NCBI GenBank assembly: GCA_022842205.1
Contig: JALHQA010000005.1
Location: 1-64,000, forward strand
DNA from: Hyphomicrobiales bacterium
Lineage (GTDB): Bacteria > Pseudomonadota > Alphaproteobacteria > Rhizobiales > Methylopilaceae
Length of the DNA stretch: 64,000 bases
Reading direction: 5' to 3'
The notes below the pieces were generated by a model. That model ran no database searches. It was not told the origin of the DNA and saw nothing but the letters and a program-made list of their open reading frames with translations. The position numbers were made by a program, and so were the translations under genes. Within the stretch, counting starts at the first letter, position 1. The number at the start of each line of letters is the position of its first letter. Positions 14,260 through 23,502 of this stretch are shown here, in pieces.

Positions 14260-15603
14260 ATGGAGGTTGTCAACGCGCGGCCGGACCGGCCGCTGGAAAT
14301 CGCGGTCATCGGCTCGGGCATATCCGGGCTGAGCTGCGCATGGCTGTTGTCGAGCCGCCACCGCGTCACGCTCTATGAACGAGCGGACCGGCTGGGAGGC
14401 CATTCGAACACGGCCGAGGCCGGCGTACCCGGCGCGCCGCTGCCGGTCGATACCGGCTTCATTGTCTATAATGAACGCACCTACCCGAACCTGACTGCGC
14501 TGTTCGAGCACATGGGCGTGCCGACAAAGCCATCCGATATGTCGTTCGCGGTCTCGCTCGGCGACGGCGGGTGCGAATATTCCGGCACCGGTCTTGGCGG
14601 GCTGTTCGCCCAGGCCTCCAATCTCGCGCGTCCGCGCTTCTGGTCGATGTTGCGCGATTTGAGGCGGCTCTACAGCAATGCGCCGCGCGATCTGCGCTGG
14701 CTTTCAGGGTCCGGCATGACGCTGGGGACCTATCTCGATCTCGGCGGCTATGGCGAAGCGGTGCGCGACGATCACATCCTGCCGATGGCGGCGGCGATCT
14801 GGTCGACGCCGGCGCGGGATGTCCTCGACTACCCGGCCGAAAGCTTCATCCGCTTCTGTTGCAATCATGGCCTTCTCCAGGTGCGCGACCGCCCGGTCTG
14901 GCGCACGGTGGACGGCGGCAGCCGGGTCTATGTCGAAAAACTCGCGCGGCGGATCAGCAATGGCGTGCGTACGGGAGCCGCGGCGGTGCGGCTGCGTCGC
15001 GGGCCGGACGGTGTCGTCGTTGAGGACGGTCATGGCCGCGAAACACGATTCGACCAGGTCGTCGTCGCGACGCACGCCGATCAGGCGCTTGCGCTGCTCG
15101 ACGATCCCTCGCCGGATGAGCGCCGTCTGCTGGGTGCATTCCGCTATTCCAGCAATATCGCGGTTCTCCATTCCGACGACAGGCTGATGCCCCGGCGCCG
15201 CGTGGTGTGGTCGAGCTGGAACTATCTCGACCGCGGCGACGGGCTTTGCGTCACCTACTGGATGAATCGTCTCCAGGGTTTCGGCGGCCGCGATCTTTTC
15301 GTCACCCTTAATCCGGGTCATGCGCCGCGACAGGGTTCGATTGTCATGAGCGAGGTCTACGAGCACCCCTTGTTCGATGCCGCGGCTGCGCAGGCGCAGA
15401 AGGAGATCTGGTCGCTCCAGGGCAAACGCGGGACCTGGTTCTGCGGCGCGCATTTCGGTGCGGGTTTTCACGAGGATGGGCTGCAGGCCGGGCTCGCCGT
15501 GGCCGAACAGCTCGGCCATGTGCGGCGGCCATGGCGTGTGGCGGACGAAAGCGGCCGTATCCATGTGCGACCGGCCGCGAGCGCGGAGAAGGCGCTGTCA
15601 TGA
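14260..15603 (+). CDS. NAD(P)/FAD-dependent oxidoreductase (amine-oxidase/desaturase-like)
   Basis: A 447-residue flavoprotein with the dinucleotide-binding loop IGSGISGLS at residues 17-25, an ERADRLGGH second motif and a C-terminal FCGAHFGAGFHEDG FAD motif. It belongs to the phytoene-desaturase/amine-oxidase-like group. In Rhodobacter sphaeroides a similar gene in an RpoE-controlled cluster takes part in furan fatty acid synthesis as a fatty-acyl desaturase; this one may do the same. ATG follows GGAGGG. Its stop overlaps the DUF1365 start (ATGA), and the promoter upstream is RpoE-type. Confidence 0.9.
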   Translation: MEVVNARPDRPLEIAVIGSGISGLSCAWLLSSRHRVTLYERADRLGGHSNTAEAGVPGAPLPVDTGFIVYNERTYPNLTALFEHMGVPTKPSDMSFAVSLGDGGCEYSGTGLGGLFAQASNLARPRFWSMLRDLRRLYSNAPRDLRWLSGSGMTLGTYLDLGGYGEAVRDDHILPMAAAIWSTPARDVLDYPAESFIRFCCNHGLLQVRDRPVWRTVDGGSRVYVEKLARRISNGVRTGAAAVRLRRGPDGVVVEDGHGRETRFDQVVVATHADQALALLDDPSPDERRLLGAFRYSSNIAVLHSDDRLMPRRRVVWSSWNYLDRGDGLCVTYWMNRLQGFGGRDLFVTLNPGHAPRQGSIVMSEVYEHPLFDAAAAQAQKEIWSLQGKRGTWFCGAHFGAGFHEDGLQAGLAVAEQLGHVRRPWRVADESGRIHVRPAASAEKALS

Positions 15604-16406
15604 CACTCGCCTCGGGCCTCTATACGGGTTCGGTCACCCATGTCCGCGCGCGCCCGCGTCACCACCGGCTGGCCTATCGCGCGTTCTGGTTTCTGCTTGA
15701 TCTCGACGAGATCGACAGCCTTTCAAAATCGCTGCGCTTCTTCAGCCGGGACCGCTTCAACCTGTTTTCCTTCCACGACGCCGACCACGCCCACGCGCCC
15801 GGCGTGCCGCTGCGCCGGCAGATCGAAACCACGCTGCGCGATGCGGGCATCGATCTTCACGGCGGAGCGATCCGGCTTTTGTGCATGCCGCGTGTGCTCG
15901 GCTATGTATTCAATCCGATCAGCGTCTACTTCTGTCATGACGCCGGTGGCGAACTCTCCGCGATCATCTACGAAGTAACGAACACATTTTCCCAGCGGCA
16001 TTCCTATCTGATCCCGGTCGACCGCGACGAGGCGGTGCGGCGCCGGACGATCCGGCAGTCCGCACGCAAGATGCTGTATGTGTCGCCCTTCGTCGGCATG
16101 GATATCACCTATGATTTCCGCGTGATGGAGCCGGCGGAGGTGGTGTCGCTCACCATTCGCGGCTCCGATCCCGAAGGTCTCCTCATCACCGCCTCGATGA
16201 TCGGCGTGCGCTCCGAATTCTCCGATCGCGCTCTTCTGCGAGCCGCTCTCACGCATCCGTTTCTGACGATCAAGGTGATCGGCGCAATCCACTGGGAAGC
16301 GCTGAAGCTCTGGATCAAAGGCGTCAAGCTTACCCACCGTCCCGCGCCCCCGCGCGCGCCCGTTACTCTCGTTACGTCGAAGGCAGTCCCAGATGTCGGT
16401 GCATGA
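15600..16406 (+). CDS. DUF1365 domain-containing protein
   Basis: A 268-residue protein of family DUF1365, which nearly always sits between an FAD oxidoreductase and a cyclopropane-synthase-like gene. Landmarks are an N-terminal RHHRLAYRAFWFLLDLDE, the central RVLGYVFNPISVYFC block with SAIIYEVTNTF, and a K(M)YVSPF-type motif in RKMLYVSPFVGMD. The function is unproven, but context places it in lipid modification. ATG 15600 overlaps the previous stop as ATGA, and its 3' end overlaps the next gene by 14 bases, so the three products are probably made together. Confidence 0.93.
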   Translation: MTLASGLYTGSVTHVRARPRHHRLAYRAFWFLLDLDEIDSLSKSLRFFSRDRFNLFSFHDADHAHAPGVPLRRQIETTLRDAGIDLHGGAIRLLCMPRVLGYVFNPISVYFCHDAGGELSAIIYEVTNTFSQRHSYLIPVDRDEAVRRRTIRQSARKMLYVSPFVGMDITYDFRVMEPAEVVSLTIRGSDPEGLLITASMIGVRSEFSDRALLRAALTHPFLTIKVIGAIHWEALKLWIKGVKLTHRPAPPRAPVTLVTSKAVPDVGA

Positions 16407-17592
16407 CCATACAGCCTACGCCGTGCCGGACAGGCTTCCCTCCCGGTTCGCCGCCCGGCTGCTGCGGGCCGTGATTGGAAGCGTGCGCTGCGGGACGGTC
16501 CGCATATGCCTGCCGTCGGGCGAAACGATCGATGCGCGGGGCGTTGAGGCGGGCCCTTCGGCCACGCTCGTTATTCATGACTGGCGCGCCTTGCGCCGCA
16601 TGGCCTTGTCGGGCGATCTCGGCTTCGCCGCCGCGTATATCGAAGGCGAATGGACGAGCCCAAACCTGCCGGATACGATCGAATTCTTCGCACGCAATGC
16701 GAAAGCAATCGCGGCGGCGCCTCGGCCCTTCGGCGTGCGGCTCGCAAGCCGGTTGTGGCACATGGCGCATCCCAATTCCCGCGAGGGAAGCCGCAGGAAC
16801 ATCAGCTTCCACTACGATCTCGGCAATGAATTCTACCGCCACTGGCTCGATGCCGGGATGCAGTATTCTTCCGCGATCTATGCCCCGGGCGACACGCTGG
16901 AGCAGGCGCAAGCCCGCAAGCTCGAGCGAATCCTTGCTCTTCTTGATGTGAAGGGCGGCCAGCGCGTGCTTGAAATCGGCTGCGGATGGGGTGCTCTCGC
17001 CGAGCGCGTGCTCGAGGCCGGATGTTCGGTCGCCGGTCTCACCCTGTCGCAGGAGCAGGCCGCCTTTGCCCGTGCGCGCCTTGCGCCCTACGGGGATCGG
17101 GCGGATGTCCGCCTGCAGGACTACCGCGACGTCGATGGCAGGTTCGACCGCATCGTGTCGGTCGAGATGATCGAGGCGGTCGGCGAAAAATATTGGCCGT
17201 GCTATTTCAAGGCGCTGAGGGAGCGGCTCGCCCATGGCGGGCTCGCCGTCGTGCAGGCCATCACCATCCGTGACGACAGGTTCGAGCGCTATCGCCGCAA
17301 CCCCGATTTCATACAGCGTTACATCTTTCCGGGCGGCATGCTGCCGACCGCTTCAATCATTCGCGGCCGCGCAGAAGCCGCCGGGTTTGAGACCGTGCAT
17401 ACGGAAATGTTCGGCGCCAGCTATGCGAAGACGCTCGCCGATTGGCGTCGGCGCTTCCACGCCGCACGCCACGACATCGAGGCTCAGGGTTTCGACCGGC
17501 GCTTCATGCGGATGTGGGACTATTATCTGTCCTATTGCGAAGCAGGTTTCCGTTCCGGAACGATTGACGTGGGCTTTTACGTTTTTCGTTGA
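16393..17592 (+). CDS. Cyclopropane-fatty-acyl-phospholipid synthase family methyltransferase
   Basis: A 399-residue SAM-dependent enzyme that methylates or cyclopropanates double bonds of acyl chains in membrane phospholipids. Family blocks are the N-terminal GDLGFAAAYIEGEW, the substrate-site FHYDLGNEFY..W and MQYSSAIY, SAM motif I LEIGCGWGAL, the VEMIEAVG segment, and FPGGMLPT near the C-terminus. Length is typical. It ends the RpoE-driven operon, followed by a terminator at 17652-17680. By analogy with Rhodobacter it could make a methylated acyl chain leading to furan fatty acids rather than a cyclopropane. Which product cannot be seen. Confidence 0.93.
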   Translation: MSVHDHTAYAVPDRLPSRFAARLLRAVIGSVRCGTVRICLPSGETIDARGVEAGPSATLVIHDWRALRRMALSGDLGFAAAYIEGEWTSPNLPDTIEFFARNAKAIAAAPRPFGVRLASRLWHMAHPNSREGSRRNISFHYDLGNEFYRHWLDAGMQYSSAIYAPGDTLEQAQARKLERILALLDVKGGQRVLEIGCGWGALAERVLEAGCSVAGLTLSQEQAAFARARLAPYGDRADVRLQDYRDVDGRFDRIVSVEMIEAVGEKYWPCYFKALRERLAHGGLAVVQAITIRDDRFERYRRNPDFIQRYIFPGGMLPTASIIRGRAEAAGFETVHTEMFGASYAKTLADWRRRFHAARHDIEAQGFDRRFMRMWDYYLSYCEAGFRSGTIDVGFYVFR

Positions 17593-17608
17593 GCCCTCGG
17601 GGCGCGCG

Positions 17609-17646
17609 CATCAATAGCGAAAGCCCTCTCGCGAGGTACGAGTGGC
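17609..17646. repeat. Hairpin-bearing short repeat, copy B
   Basis: It has the same 16-mer CATCAATAGCGAAAGC as copy A at 11525, then a 4-bp stem with a TCGC loop (CCTC/GAGG), then GAGTGGC. The stem sequence differs from copy A but pairing is kept, which suggests a structured repeat family. Confidence 0.6.
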
Positions 17647-17651
17647 CACGC

Positions 17652-17680
17652 GCGTCACAACCGGGTTGACGCCCTTTTTT
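17652..17680 (+). terminator. Rho-independent terminator of the lipid operon
   Basis: A GCGTCA/TGACGC stem with a nine-base loop is followed by CC and six T residues. It lies 60 bases after the cyclopropane-synthase-like gene and 200 before the NAGGN operon, separating the two transcripts. Confidence 0.7.
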
Positions 17681-17876
17681 CAAGGAAACGCCCTGCGGCC
17701 GCGGCTCTAGTCCCAGCGAAATATGGCTTTTCGGAACAAAAGCCTGACTTTGAGGTTAAGGTCCCGTAGGCTTATGCGGTGCTTCGTCGGGGCACGATGG
17801 TGCATGCCTTCCATTCTTCACGGAGAAATCTTTTCGCGACGGCAATCGCGATGTCGGACCTAAGGAGTTTAAGCCT

Positions 17877-19649
17877 ATGTGTGGCCTTTGCGGCGAAATC
17901 AATTTCAGCACCAAGCCAGTGTCGTCCGCGGCGACATCCGCCATGACGGCCGTTCTCGCGCCGCGGGGGCCTGATTCAGAAGGCCTTCTGATGCGCGGCC
18001 GCTGGGCCCTCGGCCACCGGCGTCTCAAGATCATCGATCTGTCGACCAGGTCCGAACAGCCGATGACCGATCCCGATATCGGCATCAGCGGTGTCTTCAA
18101 TGGGTGTATTTACAACTATCGGGAGCTTCGCCGCGAACTGGAAGCCAAGGGCTATCGCTTCTTTTCGGAGGGCGATACCGAGATCGTGCTGAAAGCCTAC
18201 CACGCTTGGGGCGTGGACTTCGCCAAGCATCTGACCGGCATGTTCGCGATTGCTCTCGTCGAGCGCGATTCAGGCCGGTTGATTCTGGCGCGCGACCGGC
18301 TCGGCATCAAACCGCTCTATCTTGCCGAAACGGCCGACGGCCTGCGCTTCGCCTCGTCCTTGCCGGCGCTGCTCGCTCCGGGGGGCGTCGATACCGCCAT
18401 CGATCCGCTCGCATTCCAGTTCTACATGACATTCCATGCCGTCGTGCCGCCGCCCTACACGATCCTCAAGGGCGTTCGCAAACTGCCGCCGGCGACCGTG
18501 CGCGTCATCGAGGCGGACGGAGCGAGCCGCGATCACGTCTACTGGTCCGTTTCCTACGAGCGTTCCAGTACGGACGCCCGGCGTTCGGCTGAAGAGTGGC
18601 GCGAGATGCTGGGGGCGTCCCTCACGGAGGCCGTCCGCCGCCGCATGATCGCCGATGTTCCGGTCGGGGTGCTTCTGTCGGGCGGCGTGGATTCCAGCCT
18701 CATCGTCGGTCTGCTCGATCGGCTCGGGCAGGAGGGTCTGAAGACATTCTCCATCGGCTTTGAGGCCGCCAATCAGGAGTCCGGCGACGAGTTCGTCTAT
18801 TCCGACCTGATCGCCCGTCACTTCGGCACCGATCACACCAAGATATTCATTCCGTCCGAGCGGCTGCTCGACGCGCTTCCGGGCGCGATCGGCGCCATGT
18901 CCGAGCCGATGGTATCCTATGACAATGTCGCGTTCTTCCTTCTGTCGCAGGAAGTGTCGCGGCATGTGAAGGTTGTCCAGAGCGGCCAGGGCGCGGACGA
19001 GGTGTTCGGCGGCTACCACTGGTATCCCCCTCTCGCCAGTTCCAACGACCCGGCGTCGGACTATGCGCGGGCGTTCTTCGATCGCGACCACGCGCGGTTC
19101 ACGAGCCATGTCGCGCCGGGTCTTGCGAACGGTGATGCCGCGCGCGCATTCGTCGAGGAGCATTTCGCGCTTCCCGGCGCCGACGATCCCGTCGACAAGG
19201 CGCTTCGTCTCGACACCGGCGTCATGCTGGTCGACGATCCCGTGAAGCGCGTCGACAACATGACGATGGCGTTCGGCCTTGAGGCGCGCGTTCCGTTCCT
19301 CGACCACGACCTCGTCGAACTTGCGGCACGCATTCCTTCAACGGAAAAACTGCGCGACGGCGGAAAGGGCATTCTGAAGGATGTCGCGCGGCAGGTCATT
19401 CCCGCCGAAGTGATCGACCGGCCGAAGGGCTACTTCCCGGTGCCCGCCCTCAAATATCTCGAGGGCCCATACCTTGAGATGGCGCGCGACGCGCTGAACT
19501 CGCAAGCGGCACGCGAGCGAGGGCTGTTCCGTAAGGACTATATCGACGCGCTGTTCGCCAGCCCACACGACCACATAACGCCGCTTCGCGGATCTGAGCT
19601 CTGGCAAGTTGCATTGCTCGAGCTTTGGCTGCAGAGCAACAGGATATGA
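17877..19649 (+). CDS. asnO: N-acetylglutaminylglutamine amidotransferase (asparagine synthetase-like)
   Basis: Makes the terminal amide of the osmolyte N-acetylglutaminylglutamine amide (NAGGN). The mature N-terminus begins MCGLCGE, exposing Cys2, the nucleophile of class II glutamine amidotransferases, with the family's RGPDSEG and FNGCIYNYRELR segments. The synthetase half has the pyrophosphate loop LSGGVDSS (about residue 264), and a GQGADEVFGGYHWY block later. The 590-residue length fits the TIGR03104 group. An AAGGAG ribosome site precedes ATG. It is first of a three-gene operon with the synthetase and peptidase. Confidence 0.95.
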   Translation: MCGLCGEINFSTKPVSSAATSAMTAVLAPRGPDSEGLLMRGRWALGHRRLKIIDLSTRSEQPMTDPDIGISGVFNGCIYNYRELRRELEAKGYRFFSEGDTEIVLKAYHAWGVDFAKHLTGMFAIALVERDSGRLILARDRLGIKPLYLAETADGLRFASSLPALLAPGGVDTAIDPLAFQFYMTFHAVVPPPYTILKGVRKLPPATVRVIEADGASRDHVYWSVSYERSSTDARRSAEEWREMLGASLTEAVRRRMIADVPVGVLLSGGVDSSLIVGLLDRLGQEGLKTFSIGFEAANQESGDEFVYSDLIARHFGTDHTKIFIPSERLLDALPGAIGAMSEPMVSYDNVAFFLLSQEVSRHVKVVQSGQGADEVFGGYHWYPPLASSNDPASDYARAFFDRDHARFTSHVAPGLANGDAARAFVEEHFALPGADDPVDKALRLDTGVMLVDDPVKRVDNMTMAFGLEARVPFLDHDLVELAARIPSTEKLRDGGKGILKDVARQVIPAEVIDRPKGYFPVPALKYLEGPYLEMARDALNSQAARERGLFRKDYIDALFASPHDHITPLRGSELWQVALLELWLQSNRI

Positions 19650-19665
19650 TCAGGGGGACCGTCTG

Positions 19666-21420
19666 ATGGCATCAGGTTCGACGACACCACGTGATCCGCG
19701 CAGCCGCACGCGCGCGATGCTCGCCCATCGTGTCAGCCGGCATCACCGCCAGAGTCCGTCCGGGACGTTTTCGAGCGCGACGCTCGACTGCGGATGGGGG
19801 CGGGTTCTGTTCGCGTCGACTTTCGAATCGCCGGCGGCGCTCATCGAGGCGATGCGCGAGGAAACTCCGGATCGCCGTGATATCGCGATCTATATCAGCG
19901 ATCCGCATGTCATAATCGCGGCGGCGCCGCAGGAGTTGTTTCTCGATCCGTCCCATACTTACCGCCTGGATCTGGCGCTGCACCGGCAGGCGCGCGACGC
20001 CCCGAAAGGATTTGTGGTGCGCCGGCTGGCTTCCGCCGATGACGCCGATGCGGTAAACCGTATTTACATGTGCCGCAGGATGGTGCCGGTCGATCCCGAA
20101 TTCTTCCTGTCGCCGGAACGCAATTCGCGCGCCCTGATCCACCTCGTCGCGGAAGATCTCGATACGGGCCGCATACTTGGCACCGTAACCGGCATAGACC
20201 ATTCGCATGTCGATGGAGTTGAGCCGGGGTCCTCGCTGTGGTGTCTCGCCGTCGATCCGCAGGCGACCCGGCCCGGCATTGGCGAAATGCTCGTCCGCCA
20301 TCTGGCGGGCTATTTCCAGGCCAAGGGCACGCCGTGGCTGGATTTGTCGGTGCTCCACGACAACGATCGCGCGATCGCGCTTTATGAAAAACTGGGGTTC
20401 GTCCGCGTGCCGTATTTTGCCGTCAAGCGCAAGAATCCGATCAACGAGCCGCTCTTTGTTGGGCCGGCCGCGGAGGACGAGGGCCTCAATCCGTACGCAC
20501 GTCTGATTGTGGAGGAAGCGCGCAGGCGAGGCATTCTGGTAGAGATCACCTATCCTGAAGCCGGTTTCTTCCGTCTCAGCCACGGTGGCCGCTCGATCCG
20601 GTGCCGTGAGAGTCTCAGCGAGCTCACCTCGGCTGTCGCAATGTCGATTTGCGACGACAAGAGCCTGACCCGCGCCGTGGTGTCGAAGGCGGGAGTGCGT
20701 GTACCGGCGCAGACCGACGCATCGGATATGGGTGAACTCGAAACGTTTCTCGCGCTTCATGAGAAGGTCGTCGTCAAGCCCGCCCGCGGCGAGCAGGGTA
20801 CCGGCGTGTCGGTCGGGCTTGAAGGTTTCGACGATGTTTCGGCCGCGATCGCGCGTGCGCGCACGATCAGCGACCGCGTATTGATCGAAGAGCATGTCGA
20901 GGGCGATGACCTGCGGCTTGTGGTCATCGACTACAAGCTCGTCGCGGCCGCGGTGCGCCGTCCCGCGCAGGTGATCGGCGACGGCGCCTTGACCCTACGC
21001 GACCTGATCGAAAAACAGAGCCGCCGTCGCGCGGCGGAGACCGGCGGCGAATCCCGCATTCCGATGGACAGCGAGACGGAACGCTGCATCGCCGATGCCG
21101 GGCTGACGCTCGACGATGTCCTCGAGCCGGGACGGGAACTGCGGGTTCGCCGCACCGCCAATCTCCACACCGGCGGGACGATCCACGATGTCACGGGCGT
21201 GGTGCATCCGACGCTGGTGGAGGCCGCGGTCAGGGTGGCGCGCGCGATCGAAATCCCTGTCACGGGCGTCGATTTCATCGTGTCGAGTCCGGAACAGCCC
21301 GATTATGCCTTCATCGAGGCCAACGAACGGCCCGGTCTCGCCAACCACGAACCGCAGCCCACGGCGCAACGGTTCATAGATCTTCTCTTCCCCAGAACCC
21401 GGCGTCTGGAGCGCGTGTAG
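19666..21420 (+). CDS. ngg: N-acetylglutaminylglutamine synthetase (GNAT/ATP-grasp fusion)
   Basis: A 584-residue two-domain enzyme that builds N-acetylglutaminylglutamine. The N-terminal half is a GNAT acetyltransferase with LWCLAVDPQATRPGIGEML, matching the acetyl-CoA Q/RxxGxG/A loop, followed by NDRAIALYEKLGF. The C-terminal half is an ATP-grasp ligase with KVVVKPARGEQGTGV, LIEEHVEGDDLR and FIEANERPGL. ATG 19666 follows a GGGGGA ribosome site; an in-frame extension into asnO is rejected. It lies 16 bases after asnO and seven before the peptidase gene. Confidence 0.95.
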   Translation: MASGSTTPRDPRSRTRAMLAHRVSRHHRQSPSGTFSSATLDCGWGRVLFASTFESPAALIEAMREETPDRRDIAIYISDPHVIIAAAPQELFLDPSHTYRLDLALHRQARDAPKGFVVRRLASADDADAVNRIYMCRRMVPVDPEFFLSPERNSRALIHLVAEDLDTGRILGTVTGIDHSHVDGVEPGSSLWCLAVDPQATRPGIGEMLVRHLAGYFQAKGTPWLDLSVLHDNDRAIALYEKLGFVRVPYFAVKRKNPINEPLFVGPAAEDEGLNPYARLIVEEARRRGILVEITYPEAGFFRLSHGGRSIRCRESLSELTSAVAMSICDDKSLTRAVVSKAGVRVPAQTDASDMGELETFLALHEKVVVKPARGEQGTGVSVGLEGFDDVSAAIARARTISDRVLIEEHVEGDDLRLVVIDYKLVAAAVRRPAQVIGDGALTLRDLIEKQSRRRAAETGGESRIPMDSETERCIADAGLTLDDVLEPGRELRVRRTANLHTGGTIHDVTGVVHPTLVEAAVRVARAIEIPVTGVDFIVSSPEQPDYAFIEANERPGLANHEPQPTAQRFIDLLFPRTRRLERV

Positions 21421-21426
21421 GAGCAC

Positions 21427-22587
21427 ATGCAGTCAATCTCGATCGACGTCGACTATCTGTCCGAAGTCCTGAAGCGACTGCTCGCGATTCCAAGCCCCAC
21501 CGGGTACACCGACAGCATCGTGCGTGCCTGCTGCGACGAACTCGATGCGCTGGGCGTGCCGTTCGAGATCACCCGCCGCGGCGCGATCCGCGCGCTCGTG
21601 CGCGGCGGGCGCCGCAAGCCGGCGCGAGCGCTCGTCTCGCATCTCGATACGCTTGGCGCGCAGGTGCGCGAATTGAAGGAGAATGGCCGCCTCGCGCTTG
21701 TGCCGATCGGCACCTGGTCGGCGCGGTTTGCCGAAGGCGCCCGCTGCACGCTCTTTACCAGTCGAGGCAATTACCGCGGCACCATCCTGCCATTGAAAGC
21801 CTCAGGACATACATACGGCGACGAGGTCGATACGCAGCCGGTCGGCTGGCAGCAGGTCGAACTGCGCGTCGATGCCTTTGCGCGAGACAATGCCGAGATC
21901 GAGAAGCTCGGCATCATGGTCGGAGACATCGTCGCCATAGACCCGCAGCCGGAATTTCTCGAGAATGGATTCATCTCGTCGCGTCATCTCGACGACAAGG
22001 CGGGTGTCGCGATCAGTCTCGCCGCGTTGAAGGCGATCCGCGACAAGGGTCTGATCCTGCCGGTCGATACCTATTTCGTGTTCTCAATAACGGAGGAGGT
22101 GGGTGTCGGGGCGGCTGCGGTACTGACCGGAGACGTCGCATCGATGATTTCCATCGACAACGGAACCACCGCCCCCGGCCAGAACAGTCGCGAGTCGGGC
22201 GTTACCATAGCAATGGCCGACATGAGCGGTCCATTCGACTACCATCTGACCCGCAAGCTCATTCGTCTGTGCGAAGATAACGACATCCGACACCAGTTGG
22301 ATATCTTCAAGCATTACCGGTCCGACAGTGCGGCGGCCGTTGCCGCCGGTCACGATGTACGTACGGCACTTATCGCGTTCGGGGTTGACGCCAGCCATGG
22401 ATATGAGCGCATTCACATGCATGCGCTGCGCTCCTGCGCCGAACTTGTCGTCGTTTACTGTGGGAGTGCCGTCGAGATTGAGCGCGACGCCGTGGATCTT
22501 GGCCCGCTTACGGGGTTCACCCGCCAGCCGACCGACGAGATAGAGAACGTCGAAACCGGCCTCGAGGATCATGATCCGCCGGACTGA
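21427..22587 (+). CDS. M42-family peptidase of the NAGGN osmolyte operon
   Basis: A 386-residue metallopeptidase-like protein of the M42/M20 class found with the NAGGN genes (TIGR03106). Metal-site segments are SHLDTLG, HLDDKAG and ITEEVGVG, giving the His, Asp and Glu ligands of a dinuclear zinc site, then a SHGYER segment with a C-terminal His. It may degrade the dipeptide or process a precursor; this is not settled. A TAGGAG ribosome site overlaps the previous stop, giving tight coupling with ngg. Its 3' end faces the GntR gene. Confidence 0.9.
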   Translation: MQSISIDVDYLSEVLKRLLAIPSPTGYTDSIVRACCDELDALGVPFEITRRGAIRALVRGGRRKPARALVSHLDTLGAQVRELKENGRLALVPIGTWSARFAEGARCTLFTSRGNYRGTILPLKASGHTYGDEVDTQPVGWQQVELRVDAFARDNAEIEKLGIMVGDIVAIDPQPEFLENGFISSRHLDDKAGVAISLAALKAIRDKGLILPVDTYFVFSITEEVGVGAAAVLTGDVASMISIDNGTTAPGQNSRESGVTIAMADMSGPFDYHLTRKLIRLCEDNDIRHQLDIFKHYRSDSAAAVAAGHDVRTALIAFGVDASHGYERIHMHALRSCAELVVVYCGSAVEIERDAVDLGPLTGFTRQPTDEIENVETGLEDHDPPD

Positions 22588-22601
22588 GTGCGCAGGAGCG
22601 A

Positions 22602-23309
22602 TCAGCCTCTTTCCGCCGCACGCCGCTGCAGTTTGCGCTCGACGCTTTCGAGATGCTTGCGCATCGCGCGCTCCGCTTCCTCGACATCGCGCATTTCTAT
22701 GGCGCCGCAGATCGCCTCGTGTTCGGCGAAGCTGTGATGATCCGGCTCCGGTGCTTTCGCATTGAGGCGGAGCCGGCCCCAGACGACGGCGCGGCGCACC
22801 GCGTTCAGAGTGTCGAACAGGCCGACCATCAGCGTGTTGCGCGCCGCCTGCGCAACTGCGCGGTGAAAACGGTTGTCCCAGCTCTCGTATTGACGCCAGT
22901 TCTCCGCCTGGCGTGATTGCTTCAGGCACAGCCGCATTTCCGCGATGTCGGCCGCCGTCGCGTTCAGCGCGGCTTCGCGGGCGAGGATCGGCTCGAGCAG
23001 GATGCGGGCCCGCATGACCTCGCCGGGATTGGTGCGGCTGGTCAGAGTGCCGATATCGTTCTCGTCGACCGGGCGCTGGCCGATGAATGTTCCGCGCCCG
23101 ACATGGCGCCAGAGATGCCCTTCGGATTCGAGGATCGCCAGCGCCTTGCGCAGCTCCCCGCGCGACACGCCGAGGCTGTCGCTCAGTTCGCGCTCGGGCG
23201 GCAGGCGCGTGTCGCCGTCCGGATCCTGCTGGGCGATGAAGGCCCGAAGCTGGGTCAGGGCGGCGTGATAGCTCTGCTTTTCCGCCAAGCGGTCGACGGG
23301 CTGGTCCAT
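22602..23309 (-). CDS. FadR-subfamily GntR transcriptional regulator
   Basis: A cytoplasmic metabolite-responsive repressor. The N-terminal winged helix has RLPPERELSDSLGVSRGELRKAL and GHLWRHVGRGTFI, the GntR HTH. The C-terminal FCD domain shows DNRFHRAVAQAARNT and the final HHSFAEHEAICGAI region, with His residues that often bind metal. I chose ATG 23309; an in-frame GTG at 23345 is possible but neither has a convincing ribosome site. It diverges from the ABC importer, and PdhR-like ATTGGT/ACCAAT sites lie in the shared region, so it probably represses both sides in response to the imported compound. Confidence 0.9.
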   Translation of the reverse strand: MDQPVDRLAEKQSYHAALTQLRAFIAQQDPDGDTRLPPERELSDSLGVSRGELRKALAILESEGHLWRHVGRGTFIGQRPVDENDIGTLTSRTNPGEVMRARILLEPILAREAALNATAADIAEMRLCLKQSRQAENWRQYESWDNRFHRAVAQAARNTLMVGLFDTLNAVRRAVVWGRLRLNAKAPEPDHHSFAEHEAICGAIEMRDVEEAERAMRKHLESVERKLQRRAAERG

Positions 23310-23322
23310 TGATTTAACCAAT
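23308..23322. promoter_or_regulatory. Candidate FadR/PdhR-type operator next to the GntR start
   Basis: ATTGAT-TTA-ACCAAT differs at one base from the ATTGGT-N3-ACCAAT operator of FadR-subfamily regulators. It abuts the regulator start codon, which suggests autoregulation. Confidence 0.5.
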
Positions 23323-23502
23323 CTCGAATTGGATGGGATATTCACCCTCGGCTCGAAAAGGTCAAGAGCTCACGAAGCAGCGAGCCGCGCCCTTCCACGG
23401 CATTATTCTCAAGGCGGATACGCTGCCGGCCGTGCTCTCGGCGGCCAGACTCCGTTTGACGGGTTCCTGGTCCTCTGCTAACCAATCAAGTTAATTCTGC
23501 CG

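Noticed and set aside
11525-17646. CRISPR-like repeats from the shared 16-mer
   Set aside because: Only two copies 6 kb apart; no regular spacing and no cas genes.
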